Source: Tubulanus polymorphus | Lineage: Eukaryota; Nemertea; Palaeonemertea; Tubulaniformes; Tubulanidae | Reading direction: 5' to 3' | Assembly: GCF_964204645.1 (NCBI RefSeq) | Contig: NC_134032.1 | Coordinates: 4,180,916-4,244,915 of the forward strand | DNA: 64,000 bases | Shown here: positions 31,100 through 42,000 of the stretch, piece by piece | How the letters are laid out: each line of letters starts with the position of its first letter | Position numbering within the stretch: position 1 is the first letter of the stretch | The notes under the pieces: generated by a model | The model's input: the letters and a program-made list of their open reading frames with translations, nothing else | The model's database searches: none | What the model was told of the DNA's origin: nothing | Program-made: the position numbers and the translations under genes

Positions 31100-32203
31100 T
31101 TTGTCCCTTGTTCAATGACATGCGCGCAGCGCACGTTATACCTTAAAATTGGACCGAGTCATTTAAAACTCTGCCAACTTGTAAATTCTACAGGAAGAAC
31201 ACTTTTAGATCGATTGTTATACTGCCATCTTGTTGAAAGCAATTTTCGCGAATTTGTACTTTTTGCTCGACGCAAATTATTTTTTTTTGTGCAATAGAAT
31301 ATGAATAAATGAATGAACCGCAAATATTTCAGCTTTTCAACATCGATGGTTTTGCGTCACCGTTTCCATCGTTTGCTATTCAGAGGTAACACTTTTCATC
31401 GTCGAATATATTTGTATAGGGACAGGGTGGACCTATCCAAGGTTTTTGATTACTGCTTAGCTGCGGAAGGGCACCTTTGTCATAGAAAATTTTGGGGCTC
31501 TGAGAGGCAATCTGAATCAATTTGGGGCATCATATCCCTTGTCTGCATCCACTAAATATGACATTTTGACATGTTAAAGACAAATCATTGATAAAAAAAG
31601 AAGTTTACCCATTTTCGACTGTTCACATTTGTAATTTTAAAATCTATTCTACCTGAACTTCAAAAATAAAAGGACACTTCTTATCTTCAATCATGAGTAC
31701 CGTTCAAGCGGTAGTAGCGGTAGGCTGGATCCGTCACTGAGGTATTATCCCCGACCCTTGACTCCCATTCAGTCTGTTACTTGACGAATTTTGTTTTGTA
31801 ATGCTAAGATTTCATATGGGGAAGTACCCGGTGTAGGTTATGATTCTTGCGAGAAAAGTGATCGCTGATGACATCTATATCAACTGCTGCTAATAAAGCG
31901 AATTCATCCTGTCAAATCAGAATTGATTTTGCTCTTTGCTGGCCGCGTGTCATTCGATCGAATCAGATTTGCACAGCAGGATAAATTTTACGATTTGTTA
32001 AAAACGACGGACAAGAAAATACTGTCCCTGATTTTCTATTATTATTACTAGTACGGTATTTCTATTCTATTATTACTAGTATTTCTACTTATGCATACAA
32101 ATCTATATAGTTCTATCTATTTGATTCACTTGTATTTCATCTGATGAGGGGATATGATCTCGAAAACGTTCGTGTTTAATAAACCATTTTTACTCATTAG
32201 AAA
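31100..32203. other. Gene-free spacer between transposon and CAP gene
   Basis: No supported exon. At 32142-32166 the core CTGATGA...GAAA of a hammerhead-type ribozyme is present with a weak wobble-rich stem II, followed by a conserved-looking ACGTTCGTGTTTAATAAACC. Such blocks occur at the 3' ends of Penelope-like and related elements; this is probably an element tail. Confidence 0.35.
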
Positions 32204-35200
32204 ATGAGGTTTTCAACGTTACCGCTTTTATGGTTGTTCGGATACTTGAACTCTTTACCCATGATCAATTTTCTAATACCGCGTGAGTATCAGTTTCACT
32301 TTGAGTTTTGACCATTCGGATCAGTTTTACAAGTTGAGCTTTTCATGTTTTCCATTTGACAACCGTAAACCTTTGTAAGTACCTAATAACCCAGATCACG
32401 ACGAACTAAGACGCACTTAAATATCCCTCCAGGTGATATGAGTCAATACTGAGATATTGAATTCGGTTTCTAATGACTATTGAAAATATGATCATCACGT
32501 AGTTATAATTGTTGTCTCACTCGGCTGAGATTCTAACAGATGGTTTATATGGATCTTTAATCAATTAAAACACCGAATATTAATGCAATCATCAGCGCAC
32601 AGGGCGCGGATGATTAGTCAGAAGTCCCGCGGTATTCGATGAGAGAGGAGATCAGTTAGGAGACCGAAAGCAAGTCTAACTTATCAAATTTCGGAGCCGC
32701 CACGCATCCAGACTGTTGTAGCTATAATGAAATCAAACTCAACGATTGATTTTCTCATAAAAGGTGCGTCAATTTTTTCCACTGTAAAAACCGTTATTTA
32801 TGGTGGATGGCATGTAAAAAAAAATGTTTACGTTTGCTGGTTTTTGTTCTCACCCGAGCATTCAAAACTTTTTGGATTTCTCACACGAGAATTTGAAGAT
32901 AATGTGGTTTTCTCGCGCGAGCTTTCGAAACTGCGTTTTCTAAAAAAGAAAACATAAACGTTTTGTAATTTAGTAAATGATATCATTTTTTGACGCCTTA
33001 TAAAACGTTACCATTATGAAACCTAAACAATGATAACCATTCAGCGTCATTTTACAAACGACAACCGTAAATCGATGTGCAAAACGTCACAGGTTTATGT
33101 GTACACATACAAGCTATTTGGCAAAATATTATTGATACAGATGTAGAATGGCTCCCTGGGATTATATAATGACCTCTATTTGAACGTCGAAATGTTATAT
33201 CGTATTGAATATCATGAGAAGACGTATTGTAATAGTAAAGGATGTATGATTATATCAGGGGCGGCAGGGATAAATAGAAATGATAAGTTAATCGGATTAT
33301 TCGGTTAAATGGCGGATGTATACACGATTTGGAAGTCTGATATAAAAGTCAGACCCTGACATGGGGATGCTAGTGGAATGACGAAGCTATCTACGATCTG
33401 AGTTGGGCCGGCGTGAATTTCATCGGCGGCTACAAGCGGTCTATATAAAAACGTGTAAACATATAATTTCAATATTCAAATGTTTTAGAAAATATGTTCG
33501 ATATAAGACGAATGCAGGTTTCATGAGATTAGCAATTTATAATAGCATAGCTGTCATATACGGCTCCGCATCCACTGATGGCATGTGTATAAGGTGACAA
33601 TTAAATTCAATACTTTATTGATCCTTATTACATTGAAATTCCGGGATAAAATTCCAAAAATCAATACATTTACAAATTTTAAAATAAGGAAATACAAGAC
33701 ACACGGGTAATTCATACAGAATAACATGAATAAGTTAATTATATGACAATGTCTACTTCAACCCAGACTCAAGTCTAGGATATCAAGTGACAGCCAGACC
33801 GGGCCCCAGGACCGGGCTGGCTGGCTACACGATATGCTCAAAGTCATGATGAAGCAGACATCAGAAGAGCTCTTTCTTCAACCATGGAGGCAATGAAGTT
33901 TCAGACCAGCTTAGAAGCAAAAGTGAATCGAAGTCACAAGTTGACAATTTTTTGTTGTTGATTAGACCAGTCGAAAACTGTATCATCTACCCAATCGCCA
34001 AATCTCATAATTCCCGAAATTTCTTAAAACTTCGTTTTCAAATTTGCAATTCCACATTAGCTTATACCAGAAATTCTACATTTTTCCGCAGGCGTCAAAT
34101 AATTTATTAAAGTTAATTTTCTTGTTTCCATTTACCTCCAAAGTCTCGCTGACGGCTGGTTATTTGATTGAAGCGATTCGGGTAAGAAACGCAATCCGTA
34201 TAGTGATACCTGGATGATTATTCGAATCCATCAAAACTACGTTCTAATGAATTGTCCACGTGACTGGTTTTTAGGGTACGACTTGTGATGCGCGATTCGA
34301 ACGTTTCGCTACCGATCACGCCATGTGTCTGAAAAGAGGCGCCGACTCAGGTAAGAATACCGCTAAATCGATAAAAACAGAAAATTCTGTAAACTCGACC
34401 GCCGATTCCACAACTATGTACTTCTGTAGGCCCCTACTTCGAGATTTCCGATTTCAAAATCAAACCCACTGTTTCGCTCGCGGCAGCAGATGTAGTGGGT
34501 TTGTAAGGGACACCAAATCAAATCAAATCTACGAATCAAATGAATCAGAGGGTCAATCCTTATTTTCAGAACACGTAATAATAGCTTAAATGTTTAGAGT
34601 GTTTTCCAGATGCTGTTTCCAGTTGTGATGAACTGAAATAGCGTCAAAATAATAACGAAGATTGTAATGTTTGCAAGATTGGAATTTCAGATAGATTTTT
34701 ATTTCGGATATCCAATTGATTTCATTTAATTGTTCCTTTTCTCGTCCTGTCTAAATTTCGATGAACATCCTCCGGGATCGAATCCCCCCCTGTCTGGTTT
34801 TGTTTCAGAAATGGACGGCGCCTCACGAGACGTTTTGCCAAAAATCGTCAACAGTTTTAGAACTCTGAAAATGACCCGCGATCGGAACAGATACATGTTC
34901 CGTATGGTAAGCTAGTAGTAACAATGACAGAAAATATAATAATGATAATTATCAAAGCGATTTATAAAGAGCTTCACCAGAGCGATTCACATGTTAAAAA
35001 TGCCTACACAAAGAAAGCATTTTAACTGCTCCATCGATGGAAGTGACTGCCCGGCTGTGATAGGAAACTCGTCCCACTTAGGGGCACTGTTGGAAAATGC
35101 ACGACCACCATTATACTGTGACTATGAACAACTTCGAGCAATTATCTGAAAGATTAGATAATTGCTCGTAGGAACAACTAATGAAACTTGATTAGCTGAT

Positions 35201-38200
35201 CGAATTGCACGTGTGTGCTGCTTGTTATAGTTGGGTAGTCAGTGTTAACTAATGATGTTACTCGCAGGTCCTAAGTAGAGCCGGTTTTTGACTCTAAGTG
35301 ACATGTTTTGTGCTGGGTGTCAAATCCATTGCATATGGAAGACAGACGATGGAAGTCAGATCATGTGGACGTAACGCTTAAAAATGGGCACATTTCGCGC
35401 GCGTTATGAACAGCCCCCGATTTTGTTAGGAACCATTTAATAACCGGGAGCCAGACACTTAAATGATAATTTTCTCTTCTCATTACACGTAAAATCGATA
35501 TTGCCGATGTTATTGTGTTTCAGTATTGGGATACTGTATTGAGTCGTATGGCTGAAAACTACGCGTCCACTTGTCCCGATACCGTCATATCCGAAACGAG
35601 GAACTATATACCAGGTAATACACAACCATCCAGAAATAAAACAAGAGACCTCCCTCCGTACAACCCTAATGACGTCATCATCCAATAATATAATCTATAC
35701 GATTCAGGTCGAGGTCGCGTGGATCAGTTGGTGTTAGTAATGGCGGATGAGGTGATGAACGTCTACCGGAATTACGTCACTGCGGCCGAGTCACGTGACT
35801 ACGCGGGTATTCTCATGGATGTGGCTGGAGAACTCAGTGACGGAACGACGAATCAGTTTCTGTCGATGTTCCTCTCCCCGGATAATGCCGTGAAAGTAAG
35901 AGCTTATAGCACCTCCCGTCGATTCGAAAAAAAAGTTTTGTATTACCAAAACAAATTCGTTTATTCAAGAACTAATTATCTTTTCAATTTTTAAAAGTTT
36001 TATTTTAAAGTTTTCCACAAACTCAAGATGTAACGCGCTATGTCAATCATGTCAGGGATTTGATTCTAAAAATGGCTTGATTTCTATGATTATATTTTCT
36101 TGTTTCAATGTTATAGTTTGAACATGCTACTGCTATGAAGTTGGGCTGCGGTCTGAAGGCGTGTTCACCGCAAAAGAACGTGCTCGTTTGTAACATAGCC
36201 CCCAGGTATTTAGCATTTCACTCAAGTTTAGAATTGATCATGGAGTCACCCGCATGGAGCTTGCAGAATTGGTGTCTAATGTCAATATCAAATTGCTCCG
36301 GGTCGGGTTCCTGCTGAGCTGTCTTTTCAGTAGTACATACCTGATAAAGTTGTTTAGTAGGGCAAGCACAGATGAGCAGCTTAACTAAAAACATCGATCA
36401 TTTCATTGAAATGTTACCGAAAATTCTCCTTTAGAATTGGGTTGTCTTCAAAGAGACTTTTTGGTAATCCCTCATTACAGCATAAAATGGATTTTAAAGG
36501 TTGATGTTTCAGTTCAGCTGCCTCAATCTGTGCTGGTTCAATAAACACCTATCAAGTTTGTTCCACTAAAACTGGCTGAGCTAGGCCACCCAACTGACGT
36601 CCTCTCACGCAAAAGTTTAAACAAAAATTTACTAAACGAATATTTGAAAAAATCTCAAGAGCTTTAAACCGACCTAATAAGCAGATTATCATAAACAGGC
36701 TGTCCCGGGTTCGAAACCGAGTTGATTCCGAGTTGGTCTCAGATGCTGAATCGATGATAAGAGAGGTCCTAGGTTCGAACCCATTGATTGTAAATTCTAA
36801 TTGGTTCCTAATTAAACATAAATCATTAATTCGGGAATGATCCTACCTTTTCGATTTTCGTTTAACTTAACAATTCCGGACATTCAGTAATTTTTGGAAA
36901 GTTCCAAAAGATGGCGAGCTATGATTATGGTCTTTTCGAACAACATGTCTTTAGTAGCTCCATCGGAATTCAGTCAGTTCCGGTAAATTCTGATAGATGA
37001 CGATCCATGATTCCAGGAACATCTGCAAATTTTAATTCATCCTGATTATTTTTGCTTTACCATAGGAAAGTTCGTCAAAACAGTGAGCGAATGTCGAGTG
37101 CGGAACCTTCACTGGATTGTCCCGACAACTTCAACGCAGAATATCAGTTATGCGGTGAGTTTCAAGTAACGCATTGGGCGGGGGAATATAAAATAAATGA
37201 AGGACAAAGACATTATTTCTTATGACTGGATGATTCTTTGGTCGTTTTCCTACTCCGATGGACAGGGGTAGGGGTAGTTCAATGTAGACATTTATATGCG
37301 GTCATGGGGGAGGGAGGTCAAAACTTTGAAATTTAGCGTGGACGTCTTTTGTTGAAAAACTCCTTAAGTTGTTTCAGTCGGTAGATCACCATTATAAACA
37401 ACAATTTTATTCTGGTTGTTTTTATTTGATTGTTTTCAGATTGTGGTGACAGGAATGTGTGCAGTTATAACGCTTTGCTTTATCCGGTCACCTGCAGTTG
37501 TTGGTGCGATAGAGTTTTCATATATTCCGTCAAACCGTACGTTAACAGAGACGATTCATGTTCGCGTAAGTGTCTCGAAGGTTCTCACGAGATCCCGTCG
37601 CGTTTCCCGAAGTTTCAAGCGAGGATCTCGTATGTTCCTCGCGAGAACCTTTGAGAAACGATACAGGATCTCGCGAGATCCTTCGAGAAACGATACGGGA
37701 TCACTAATCGTTTCTCAAATGTTATCGCGAGATCTCGTAATTTTCTCGAGGGTTCTCGCAAGATCCATCTGTACAAATACAATATTATCCTTAACATACA
37801 ATTTGTATCACATAATTCGTTATCGACAACATTACGAAATATGTTTTATTTTTCAAGGCGTTGATAAACTTCATTTTCTCGTTTGTTCTGTAGTAAATTG
37901 TACAAAAGTGAGAACGGATGAAAGTGTGACGCAACAGTTTGACGGGATCGATTCTAACCTGGAGATGAAGGATTTAGAAGCGTCTTGTATGACACCGGAT
38001 ACATCTCCAACAACTCCAGCTCCAACGACTCCAGCTCCAACGACTCCAGTTCCGACGACCCCAGCTCCAATGACACCAGCTCCAACGACTCTCGTTCCAA
38101 CATCAACAACGACTCATAATTCGAAGATAACTTCGACTCCAAGTACCAGGACTCCAGCTCCAAGTGCGCCACATCCAGACGAGTCAAACGGTAGGGTATC

Positions 38201-38547
38201 TCTAGCAGCCAGTGAAGATAGTCACTGAAAATTTGTCAAATGCCTCGTGAAAAAATTCGCTCAACACAACCATTCAGCCGGAGACCGGGTCTCTAGTCGA
38301 CTTTCCCAAGTGAACATTCAAACTAAAACGGTTTTTCGATTTGTTTCTAGGACGACAGAAATTTGTTATCTGCAAGATACGTTTTACAAAGAAAAATGGC
38401 CGCTCTCCGGCGCGTCGCCGCAAGAAGAGGAGATACATGTGTAGGCGGCCTACAAACTCCAGAATATTGAAACATTTATTCGGGCGACTGGCAAATAACA
38501 CCGCACAGGTGAATATAGCGCCATCTAGTGGACGACTCCGTGACTAA
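32204..38547 (+). CDS. Secreted CAP-superfamily (CRISP/SCP-like) protein with Pro/Thr-rich and basic C-terminal regions, 11 exons
   Basis: Coding exons: 32204-32282, 34144-34181, 34275-34350, 34809-34906, 35524-35614, 35708-35895, 36117-36205, 37066-37154, 37440-37565, 37894-38190, 38351-38547. All have AG/GT borders and matching phases, giving 455 codons and TAA. Exon 1 is a signal peptide (MRFSTLPLLWLFGYL); it and the 38-nt exon are the least certain. The CAP domain shows YWDTVLSRMAENYASTC and FEHATAMKLGCGLKAC, then VLVCNIAP, the usual alpha-helix and 'GCG..C...VVCNY.P' elements in divergent form. A Cys-rich segment (CGDRNVC...CSCWCDRV) follows, then repeats of (A/V)PTTP likely to be O-glycosylated, then a basic tail (RSPARRRKKRRYMCRRP). 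CAP proteins act outside cells in immunity, venom or reproduction; the role here is unknown. Confidence 0.78.
36733..36786 (+). repeat. tRNA-like SINE head in CAP gene intron
   Basis: TTGGTCTCAGATGCTG, then TAGGTTCGAACCC with B-box consensus. No acceptor stem or anticodon arm folds convincingly. Confidence 0.45.
37566..37893. repeat. Intron built of TCTCGCGAGA-like palindromic units
   Basis: Repeated units containing CTCGCGAGA, GATCTCGCGAGATC, ATCGCGAGATCTCG and TCTCGAGGGTTCTCGC occur between about 37575 and 37765, alternating with CGTTTCTC/GAGAAACG. TCTCGCGAGA is a known palindromic promoter element in animals. A run of degenerate copies in an intron is unusual. Confidence 0.7.
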
Positions 38548-38841
38548 ACAGGCGAAATCAAATGTCGTAGATTTATTGATGTAGGCGTATGTATGTATAT
38601 ATGCATATGTATGCCAAATATAGCAAGAAATACATGAACTGCAGCCTACACAAACTATATTAGTTTGATTTCTTACAATGGGCGACTCGTAATCAGAGAG
38701 GGTTTAGGTACTGCAGTAACCATAGAATGAGCGGGCCGTACAAACGGCCAACAGTCACCATGCACCAAGTCACTTCATCTGACTGGTCACTAGTCACTTC
38801 AATCGCTAGACAAACTTACAAACTTCGTCAGTCACTACTGG

Positions 38842-38915
38842 TCTATGGTCGAGTGATTAGCGTGCTCGTCTGGCGCGCGCTGGAGGTCGCAGGTTCGAGT
38901 CCATCTTAAGGCGTA
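38842..38915 (+). repeat. tRNA-derived SINE head
   Basis: TGGTCGAGTGA (A box) and GGTTCGAGTCC (B box) lie 42 nt apart in a GC-rich tRNA-like stretch. Flanks do not pair as an acceptor stem, so this is a SINE promoter rather than a tRNA gene. Confidence 0.6.
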
Positions 38916-40189
38916 TTTAAGGCGTATCTTAGGGTTATCGGCATTTTTTGTCGTTTATTTTATTCTCGTGTTCCAACCTAGTCACTCTGGAAGGTCTAGG
39001 ATTTTTAGGAGATTATCCCTCATGAAATAAAGAAGCGTCTTTAACCATTTCTGGTCGTTGATTTTACAACTTATGACGTTATTCAATGAAATTAATTAAT
39101 TGCTAATTTCACCGATCGATTCCGGCGCCCAATTAGCGACAACGGGACGAAAACAAAACAGGGAGTCGGATCACAGGAATCAATTCTAATTCGATCGCAG
39201 CAGCAGCAGCAGCAACCTCCTCTTATCGTCGCTTTTGTTAGATCTTCGGCGCGACTACGCAATCTATTATCGGGAGCGTTAGATTGGCGGCAGCTCGTCC
39301 AGTTATATATAATTGCTGCGAGGTGACACTAGTGCAGATAATTGAAAAGAAAATTAGCAACTCGGGATGCAACACTGTTTGTTGTCTAACGATCTGGAGC
39401 AGGTTCTTCACCTGTACCACTGAAATACTGTTCGTTCAGAATCGTCGGTGATTGTCAAACTCTCTGAAGTCGTCATCGGATGAGTCACGTCGATTGAAAT
39501 CGTTTGTCTCATCGCTCTTAACTAACTGTAAGTCGTATTTTCTTTTCTCGATACACTCAAATTCACCACTTCTTCCAATTCAATTTATTAAGTGTATGTT
39601 ATACGCATTTGGATTAGTCGTCATATTACTGAAGTCATCCGATGGGTTTCCACCGCTGCCTGCGCGTTGCAGTTTTGGCAAGGATGTTATTAATCAAAGA
39701 GATATTGACACCAGAGATATTGTCAATGGCATTTGTAATTTCTGACTGGATATCCGCAGCAGAGGGAGCAGTTATATATCTTGCGACATCAGAACAAGGC
39801 TCACAAAAAAATCCAACGGGTAGGGCGTTGTCCGAGATGGAATTGTAAGCAACCGTGAGGGGGATATGGAAGGAACCAGTTTAGATTAGAGTAGATAGCT
39901 TACAATGGATAGAGTGCGCAGATGTTGGATTTATATACAACATTTCAACATTACAAAATATTCTCCCATTCCAACTAAATAACCAATTGTACTTGGTGCA
40001 CGCACCATGGTGGTTGTAACAAGCAGATTTACCCGTTTAGTCAGCTGAAACACGACCATTGGTGATTCTGAAGTTTTACATAGATCTAGGAGCTTTACCC
40101 CAAGAGCATCAACAGCATGGTTGCCACTTGGGTTTCCCAGTTAAGAGGCTATCACACCCAACCCATAAACTAGATCATTAATACTATAA
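38916..40189. other. Spacer downstream of CAP gene
   Basis: Contains a (CAG)5 run at about 39198-39212 and an AATAAA at about 39029. One possible small secreted peptide ORF (39596-39745) is listed separately. Nothing else is supported. Confidence 0.45.
39596..39745 (+). CDS. Possible small secreted peptide (49 aa)
   Basis: ATG followed by MLYAFGLVVILLKSSDG, a plausible signal peptide, then a 32-residue tail with two cysteines (PARCSF and NGICNF) and a TGA. It could instead be a first exon. There is no family match; support is compositional only. Confidence 0.25.
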   Translation: MLYAFGLVVILLKSSDGFPPLPARCSFGKDVINQRDIDTRDIVNGICNF

Positions 40190-41640
40190 TTTAATACGAT
40201 ACATGAATTGTCCATTTTGAAAATTGTTTATATCTGCCAATTAAAAAATTTTTGCAGATTTAAATAATGGTGAGGTATGGGCTCTAATATCGGTCTTAAA
40301 GATAATGCGGAACGCTTTCTTCTGGAGAAGTTCCAGCTTTCATAAGTTTGAGATGGCAATAAATGAAAGAATAATACAACTGCAGTAAAGTTGTTTTTGA
40401 CAAAATTCCATAAAGTCTACCCATTATACAAATGAACCGTAATAGTTTAGTACAGATGCCATTCATTTGTGACTTCCAAGTAAGCTGGTCGTCAACTTGA
40501 ACGCCTAGAAATTTTGTTGTCGAAACTTGTGATATAGACATATTGTTGATTTTGATAGAAATTGAGTGTTTATGTTTAGCACGGCTGAAAAATATGAAAT
40601 GAATCAAATTCAATGAAAGCCTGTTTGCCCGAAAACAGATATTCAGTTTGTGTAGTTCTGTATTAACTATCATAGTTAACTCGTTAAAATATTGATATGA
40701 GAAGTGAATACACTGGCATCATCAGCAAACATGATAAAATTAAAAACGCTTGATGCGTTTACAAGGTCATTTATATATAATAAGAAAAGGATCGGCACCA
40801 AAATAGAACCTTGGGGCACACCACATAATACATGATAGGTAGTGGTAGTAGTCTCTTTAAAAAGAACAGTCGGAAAACGGTTTGAAAGATAATTTCTAAA
40901 CCAGAGTAATGGCGTACCTCTGATGCCATAATGGCAAAGTTTTGACAATAAAATTTCATGATTCACTCTATCAAATGCACGCGAAAGATCTAGAAATATT
41001 CCTATAGTAGATTTGCCATTGTCTAAATTATTGATGATTTTATCTATGATAACAGTAATTGCCATGTTGGTGGAATGGTCTTTCCTAAATCCAAATTGAC
41101 ATGGAGATAGCATTTTATACTTGTCGAAAAAACTTTTTTGTAAACTACTTTTTCTAAGATCTTGGAAATACATGGTATTGATATTGTTTAGGTCTGTAGT
41201 TTGAAAAATGTGAAACATCTCCCGATTTGAACAAATGTAATATCTTTGATATTTTGAAGCATTCAGGTACTTGCCCATTAATCAAACTTAGATTTAAAAT
41301 ATGAGATAACGGCAGAGATATAGCGTCAATTACTCTCTTGAGGATCTTTTGATTGATACCATCATGACCAGTGTTATTACTATTTTTAAATTTTGAAACA
41401 ATATTTTTAATTTCTAAAGAATCTGTGAGAGAGAAAAAGATATCATTTTGTTGTGGCGGACCCAGAAAAGAGAAAAATGTTAGTAGGTAAAATATCATTG
41501 GCTAAATTTGGACCCGCTTGTGCAAAACACTTATTAAATTCATCGGCTATACTAACATTATTTTTGTACATCACACCATTCTGTTCAAAACATGCGAAAA
41601 TTTAGAATTTGACGATGTTATATTAATAAGCTCATTAATT
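40190..41640 (-). pseudogene. LINE (non-LTR retrotransposon) reverse transcriptase fragment
   Basis: Reading leftward, the pre-RT block (FKNSNNTGHDGI, VPECFKISKI, NYRP) comes first. RT motifs follow: FGFRKDHSTN, GIFLDLSRAFDRVNHEIL, GVPQGSILVPILFLLYINDL and the catalytic FADDASVF. After a frameshift come TKFLGVQVDDQLTW and the 3' domain QKKAFRIIF..HTSPLF at about 40300-40190. The catalytic ADD is present, but at least three frameshifts break the ORF and the endonuclease is missing, as in a 5'-truncated copy. The pattern fits jockey/CR1-type LINEs; exact clade uncertain. Confidence 0.9.
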
Positions 41641-41712
41641 AGGGTTTCTGCTGCTTTCGCAGAAACCCTCTTGTAATTCTGTTGATTATTATTATTATTA
41701 TTATTATTATTA
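41640..41712. repeat. Hairpin AGGGTTTCTG...CAGAAACCCT followed by (ATT)n
   Basis: 10-bp inverted arms around CTGCTTTCG, then CTCTTGTAATTCTGTTG and about 9 ATT units. This hairpin-plus-ATT arrangement looks like the terminus of a microsatellite-bearing mobile element adjoining the LINE. Confidence 0.6.
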
Positions 41713-41774
41713 ATTTTCCCCTTTCCAGCCAAAAATTTTTCATAAAATGTAACTCCTCTCAGATTCGACTACTA

Positions 41775-42000
41775 GCAGCTTATAAACCTAATTTTCAATT
41801 ATGAAAGAAATATAACTCAGCGCCTGACCATTTCCAATTTGCGTATTATAATTGATTATGAATTAATCCCGCGTAATTATTTGGTCTAAACAGGAAATAA
41901 GAATGTCGCAAGAATCATCATCCATTGATAAATGTACATCGTGAAAAGCCTGCAAATTACCCGACGACCTTGAGCTTCAAAATAAATCACGGATTCGGAT
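41775..42000. repeat. Dispersed ~230-bp repeat, copy B
   Basis: Same orientation as 19111-19340, with shared blocks listed there. Starts 60 bp after the (ATT)n tract. Confidence 0.8.

Noticed and set aside
37416-37860. Continuous ORF across 37416-38228 as one exon
   Set aside because: Only its last part (from 37894) matches the CAP gene; the earlier stretch is intron with palindromic repeats and a different frame from the Cys-rich exon.
38842-38915. tRNA gene
   Set aside because: A and B boxes are present, but acceptor and anticodon arms do not fold; better read as a SINE head. The same applies at 11624, 16800, 36740 and 55390.
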